Under the pieces are notes generated by a model. That model ran no database searches and was not told the origin of the DNA. It saw nothing but the letters and a program-made list of their open reading frames with translations. Below are positions 60,575-64,000 of a stretch of 64,000 nucleotides of DNA, piece after piece; within the stretch, counting starts at the first letter, position 1, and every line of letters starts with the position of its first letter. Source of the DNA: Pseudarthrobacter sp. NamB4 (GTDB lineage: Bacteria; Actinomycetota; Actinomycetes; Actinomycetales; Micrococcaceae); NCBI RefSeq assembly GCF_005796185.1, contig NZ_VAHM01000020.1, forward strand, positions 1 to 64,000, given 5' to 3'. The translations under genes were made by a program, and so were the position numbers.

Positions 60575-61852
60575 TTAGGAGTTGGAGGTTGCGGCGAGTC
60601 GCGGGTGCGCCAGTGCAGTGAGCTGGGGAATTCCGACGCCGGCAAGCGCCTGGACCTCATGGGCACCAACAGCGCCGCACTGGACGCCGCGGAGGACGAA
60701 GGCGGCCAGCGCACGGGCCGTGGCGGGTTCGTCCATGACGCCGCCTTCCGTCTGTTCAACGTAGTTCCGCAGGCGTGCCGCGGCGGCGGGCAGGCCCTGC
60801 CGATAGAAGGCGTAGGTGGCGGCGAAGCGGCTCGGAAGCTGGGCCGGGTGCAGGTCCCAGCCCTGGTAGTAGCCCCGTTCCAGTGAACGCTGCACCAACC
60901 GGCCATGAAGCCGCCAGGCGTTCTCCACGTTGGCGCCTACAGGAATGATGTTGGTGGAACCGTCAGACAGCCTGATGCCGGTTCCAGCCACGGCCAGCTG
61001 CATGACTTCCTTGGCGAAGTCAGCCACCGGATGCTCCATGGACTGGTGCTCAGCCGCGATTTGCAGCGAAGCAGAGTAGTCGTACGTGCCATAGTGCAGG
61101 GCACTGATCCGGCCGGGAACCGCGTGCGGCAGCTGTGCCACGGGGGAGGAACCGTCCGGTCCCAAAATGAGCTGCGGCGTCTCAACCTGGACCTCGAACC
61201 GGAGGCGCCCGGCGGGCAGCGAGTGGATTTCCTCCAGCCGGGACACCGCATAGCCCATTGCCTGTACCTGGGCCACCGTGGTCACCTTGGGGAGCGTGAG
61301 GACAAGCCCCTGCGGCAGTTCCCCCGCCTCGGCCAGCCCCGAGACGAACAGATCCAGCGTCCGGAGTCCGCGGGCCCGCGTGGCGGATTCGAAGCACTTG
61401 AAGCGGATTCCGATGAAGGGGGGAGCTGTGCCGGCAGCAACGGCCTCGGCTACTTGGCGGGCGGCAGTGCAGGCATCTGAGTCCTCCGCTTCGTCCCCGC
61501 GGTCGCCGTAGCCGTCTTCGAAGTCCAGCCGGAGGTCCTCAATCGGTTCCTGCCGGAGCTTGTCCGCTACCCGGGAGGCAACCGCTGCGCTCAGGGAGAG
61601 CGGCTGCTCCAGCAACCAGCCCAGCCTCTCCAGGCCGCCGTGAGCCTCAGCGGTTGCCAGCGCCTGGGCGCCCCAGTCAGCAGCCAACGACGGCGTGAAC
61701 CGGTCCGCCGGCACGTACACCGTGTGGACGGGCTGACGGGAGCCGTCGTCGCCCGGGTAGTTCCGCTCCAGCAGCCGGTCCGTGGCGGCCAGCTGCCCGT
61801 CGATGTTGGCAAGGTCCCCGGCAGACAGCGAGGGTTTGGGTGAAGCTGCCAT
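60575..61852 (-). CDS. DUF6986 CitE-fold (HpcH/HpaI-like) protein
   Basis: 425 aa. TIM-barrel aldolase/citrate-lyase-like features: VYVPADRFTPS near the start, LRLDFEDGYGDRGDEAED (metal-binding Glu/Asp), LTLPKVTTVAQVQA, RLRFEVQVETPQLILG (conserved Glu), ALHYGTYDYSASL and VGANVENAWRLHGRLV. Such folds cleave or form C-C bonds of malyl, citryl or hydroxy-oxo acids with Mg. It lies 3 bp after malate synthase and 16 bp before allE, so its substrate is probably a glyoxylate- or ureidoglycolate-linked acid (inference). No characterised function known to me. Confidence 0.8.
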   Translation of the reverse strand: MAASPKPSLSAGDLANIDGQLAATDRLLERNYPGDDGSRQPVHTVYVPADRFTPSLAADWGAQALATAEAHGGLERLGWLLEQPLSLSAAVASRVADKLRQEPIEDLRLDFEDGYGDRGDEAEDSDACTAARQVAEAVAAGTAPPFIGIRFKCFESATRARGLRTLDLFVSGLAEAGELPQGLVLTLPKVTTVAQVQAMGYAVSRLEEIHSLPAGRLRFEVQVETPQLILGPDGSSPVAQLPHAVPGRISALHYGTYDYSASLQIAAEHQSMEHPVADFAKEVMQLAVAGTGIRLSDGSTNIIPVGANVENAWRLHGRLVQRSLERGYYQGWDLHPAQLPSRFAATYAFYRQGLPAAAARLRNYVEQTEGGVMDEPATARALAAFVLRGVQCGAVGAHEVQALAGVGIPQLTALAHPRLAATSNS

Positions 61853-61855
61853 GCC

Positions 61856-63454
61856 TCAGCCCACCAGTTCGTAGGCGGGGGTGGTAAGGAAGTCGGTGTA
61901 GTCCTCGGACAGGCAGATGTCAGCGATCAGTTCGCTGGCCGGCTGGTAGTAGCGGCGGAAGGCCTCGTCACCGAACTCGGTGCGGAGCCGCTCTGTCTCC
62001 TCGCCCAGGATCCGTTCCACCAGTTCGCGGGTGACAGTGTTGCCGGTGTCCGCGAGGACGGACTTGTTGCGGATCTGCTGCCATACCTGCGAGCGGGAGA
62101 TCTCGGCGGTGGCCGCGTCCTCCATCAGGTTGTGAATGGCCACCGCACCGTTGCCGGACAGCCAAACAGCAGTGTAGGCAACGGCGACATAGAGGTTCAG
62201 CCGCAGCCCGGCTTCGGTCACCTGTCCGTCTGCCGAGGAGACGTCCAGCAGCTGTTCGGCAGTGACGTTGACCTCCGGGCGCTGCCTGTCCACCTGGTTC
62301 GGCTTGCCGCCCAGCACCGAGTCGAAAACTTCGCGGCAGGTGGCCACCAGGTCCGGGTGCGCAACCCAGGAACCGTCGAAGCCGTCGTTCGCCTCGCGGG
62401 TCTTGTCCGCGCGGACCTTTTCGAACGCCGCCTCGGTCACTTCCGGGTGCCGCCGGTTCGGAATGACGGCCGCCATGCCACCCATGGCGAAGGCACCGCG
62501 CTTGTGGCAGGTTTTCACCAGCAGTTCGGTGTAGGCGCGCATGAACGGCGCAGTCATGGCAACGGAAGCGCGGTCCGGCAGGACAAACTCCTCGCCGCCG
62601 TCCCGGAAGTACTTGATGATGCTGAACAGGTAGTCCCAGCGGCCGGCGTTCAGGCCGGAGGCGTGGTCCCTCAGTTCGTACAGAATCTCGTCCATCTCAA
62701 AGGCGGCCGGAATGGTCTCGATGAGGACAGTGGCCCGGATGGTGCCCTGCGGCAGGCCAAGGTAGTCCTGGGCAAAGACGAAAACATCGTTCCAGAGCCG
62801 TGCTTCAAGGTGGCTTTCCATCTTGGGCAGGTAGTAGTAGGGACCCTGTCCGTTCTGCACCAGCTGCTTGGCGATGTGGAAGAAGTGCAGGCCGAAGTCC
62901 ACCAGGGCACCTACGGCCGGTTCGCCGTCGAGCAGCAGGTGCTTTTCCTGCATGTGCCAGCCGCGGGGGCGGGCCACCACGACGGCGAGCGGCGCGTCAG
63001 TGCGGAGCCGGTACTCCTTGCCCTCGTCCGAGGTGTAGCTGAGGGTGCCCCGGGCGGCGTCGCGGAGGTTGAGGATGGCGTCAATGACGTTGCCCCACGT
63101 GGGCGTGCTGGCATCCTCGAGGTCCGCGAGCCACACCTTGGCGCCGGAGTTCAGTGCGTTAATGGCCATCTTTGCCGGTGAGGCCGGCCCGGTCATCTCG
63201 ACCCTGCGGTCCTGCAAAGCTGCAGGCGCGGGCGCAACTTTCCAGTCGCCGTCGCGCACGTCCCTGGTCTCCGGCAGGAAGTCCAGCTTGCCTGTCTCCG
63301 CCACGCGTTGCCGCTTGGCGGCGCGGGCCTGCAGGAGTTCGTTGCGGGTGCCGGCAAAGCGGTTGTGCAGTTCCTCCACGAAGGCCAGTGCCTTGGGCGT
63401 GAGGATTTCCTCCGCGCGGTCGATGGGCCGGGGGTCTGTGACAGTGATGGCCAT
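61856..63454 (-). CDS. aceB: malate synthase A
   Basis: 532 aa, the usual size of isoform A. Signatures: [96 protein letters not shown]. Catalytic Arg/Asp/Glu and Mg-binding residues lie in these blocks. Condenses glyoxylate with acetyl-CoA to malate. GGAAAGGACC precedes ATG 63454. Here it sits with ureide genes rather than isocitrate lyase, implying allantoin-derived glyoxylate as source. Confidence 0.97.
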   Translation of the reverse strand: MAITVTDPRPIDRAEEILTPKALAFVEELHNRFAGTRNELLQARAAKRQRVAETGKLDFLPETRDVRDGDWKVAPAPAALQDRRVEMTGPASPAKMAINALNSGAKVWLADLEDASTPTWGNVIDAILNLRDAARGTLSYTSDEGKEYRLRTDAPLAVVVARPRGWHMQEKHLLLDGEPAVGALVDFGLHFFHIAKQLVQNGQGPYYYLPKMESHLEARLWNDVFVFAQDYLGLPQGTIRATVLIETIPAAFEMDEILYELRDHASGLNAGRWDYLFSIIKYFRDGGEEFVLPDRASVAMTAPFMRAYTELLVKTCHKRGAFAMGGMAAVIPNRRHPEVTEAAFEKVRADKTREANDGFDGSWVAHPDLVATCREVFDSVLGGKPNQVDRQRPEVNVTAEQLLDVSSADGQVTEAGLRLNLYVAVAYTAVWLSGNGAVAIHNLMEDAATAEISRSQVWQQIRNKSVLADTGNTVTRELVERILGEETERLRTEFGDEAFRRYYQPASELIADICLSEDYTDFLTTPAYELVG

Positions 63455-63491
63455 TTCTGGTCCTTTCCTTGTGCTGAAGTCAGGCGGTGAA

Positions 63492-64000
63492 TCAGGCGCT
63501 GGCCAGGGCTGCTTCGGGCTCCGCAGCTACCGGTGCAGCCGCCGTTGCCACGCTGGCGGCGTGGGCAGCAGCTGCAACAGCGGACGCAACATCGGCTGCC
63601 ACATGGGGATCGAAGACGCTGGGGATAATGTAGCTGGCATTGAGCTCATCGTCAGCCACCCGGCTGGCGATCGCCTCCGCGGCGGCCACCAGCATCTCCG
63701 GGGTGATGTCCGAGGCCCCGGCGTCGAGCAGACCGCGGAAGAAGCCCGGGAAAGCCAGCACGTTGTTGATCTGATTGGGGAAGTCGCTGCGGCCCGTGGC
63801 TACGACGGCGGCGTGCTTCGACGCGATGACGGGATCAATTTCCGGCGTGGGGTTGGCCATGGCGAACACGATGGCGTTCGGCGCCATGGCTGCCACCTGT
63901 TCCTCGCCGATGACGTGCGGGGCGCTGACGCCGATGAAGACGTCCGCGCCGACGAGGGCCTCGTGCAGGGTGCCGGCGAAGCCTTCCTCGTTGGTGTTGG
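63492..64000 (-). CDS. NAD(P)-dependent malic enzyme, C-terminal part (runs off the window)
   Basis: The last 168 residues of a malic enzyme: the frame enters at the window edge with [20 protein letters not shown], then [45 protein letters not shown] and [20 protein letters not shown]. It oxidatively decarboxylates malate to pyruvate. It ends 37 bp before aceB, in the same direction, so the operon carries glyoxylate to malate to pyruvate. An Ala-rich tail ([20 protein letters not shown]) closes the protein. Confidence 0.93.
   Translation of the reverse strand, partial: NTNEEGFAGTLHEALVGADVFIGVSAPHVIGEEQVAAMAPNAIVFAMANPTPEIDPVIASKHAAVVATGRSDFPNQINNVLAFPGFFRGLLDAGASDITPEMLVAAAEAIASRVADDELNASYIIPSVFDPHVAADVASAVAAAAHAASVATAAAPVAAEPEAALASA

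Noticed and set aside
62132..63181. 349-residue frame antisense to malate synthase
   Set aside because: Shadow of a highly conserved enzyme gene.

Overview
The window is high-GC actinobacterial DNA. Codon use, many GTG starts, ATGA overlaps, GlnR-like and PucR/IclR-type regulation, and the protein families point to a soil Micrococcaceae member of the Arthrobacter/Pseudarthrobacter type (inference from family resemblance; no 16S gene is present). It looks chromosomal. I found no tRNA or rRNA gene, CRISPR array, insertion sequence, phage gene or replication origin.

Left part (1-11.4 kb) is nitrogen and one-carbon catabolism. A translationally coupled trio (MetF-like reductase, CycA-type glycine/D-alanine/D-serine permease, PurU formyl-THF hydrolase) is followed by small genes, creatinase with a neighbouring IclR regulator, and a PucR regulator divergent from an NCS1 permease and a NodB-fold/PuuE-like hydrolase. 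Creatinase makes sarcosine and urea. Sarcosine demethylation loads tetrahydrofolate with one-carbon units that MetF and PurU could drain, and CycA would handle glycine. The right edge (59.7-64 kb) returns to ureide nitrogen: ureidoglycine aminohydrolase, a CitE-fold DUF6986 protein, malate synthase and the end of a malic enzyme form one minus-strand operon that would carry purine-derived glyoxylate to malate and pyruvate.

The middle is mixed housekeeping and accessory content. It holds a universal stress protein; membrane proteins of unknown function; a stand-alone Hpt-like domain lacking its histidine; an MpaB-like oxygenase; a lipoprotein sugar dehydrogenase flanked by two gene remnants; an MmyB-type regulator with a zinc alcohol dehydrogenase; a 3.9-kb array of four GAF-ANTAR regulators with two copies of a small helical partner protein (23.1-27.0 kb, fifth ANTAR at 43 kb); an ArsR/SRPBCC pair; a class A penicillin-binding protein divergent from a PadR regulator; an ammonium transporter with a Glu in place of the first pore His; a nitrilase; DUF202 and YnfA membrane proteins; a two-gene acyl-CoA desaturase system; a second adenylate kinase; a secreted subtilase; a PAP2 phosphatase; an HspR-like/Hsp20/DnaJ stress group; and a carbohydrate group (GH1 and GH15) with DUF2183, DUF72 and HAD proteins.

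The most interesting items are the GAF-ANTAR/partner array, the tandem palindromes in front of creatinase, palindromic operators lying on the ArsR and PadR promoters, a family of intergenic terminator hairpins whose stems vary with compensating changes, three predicted proteins missing canonical catalytic or phosphorylation residues, and the CitE-fold protein embedded in the ureide-glyoxylate operon.
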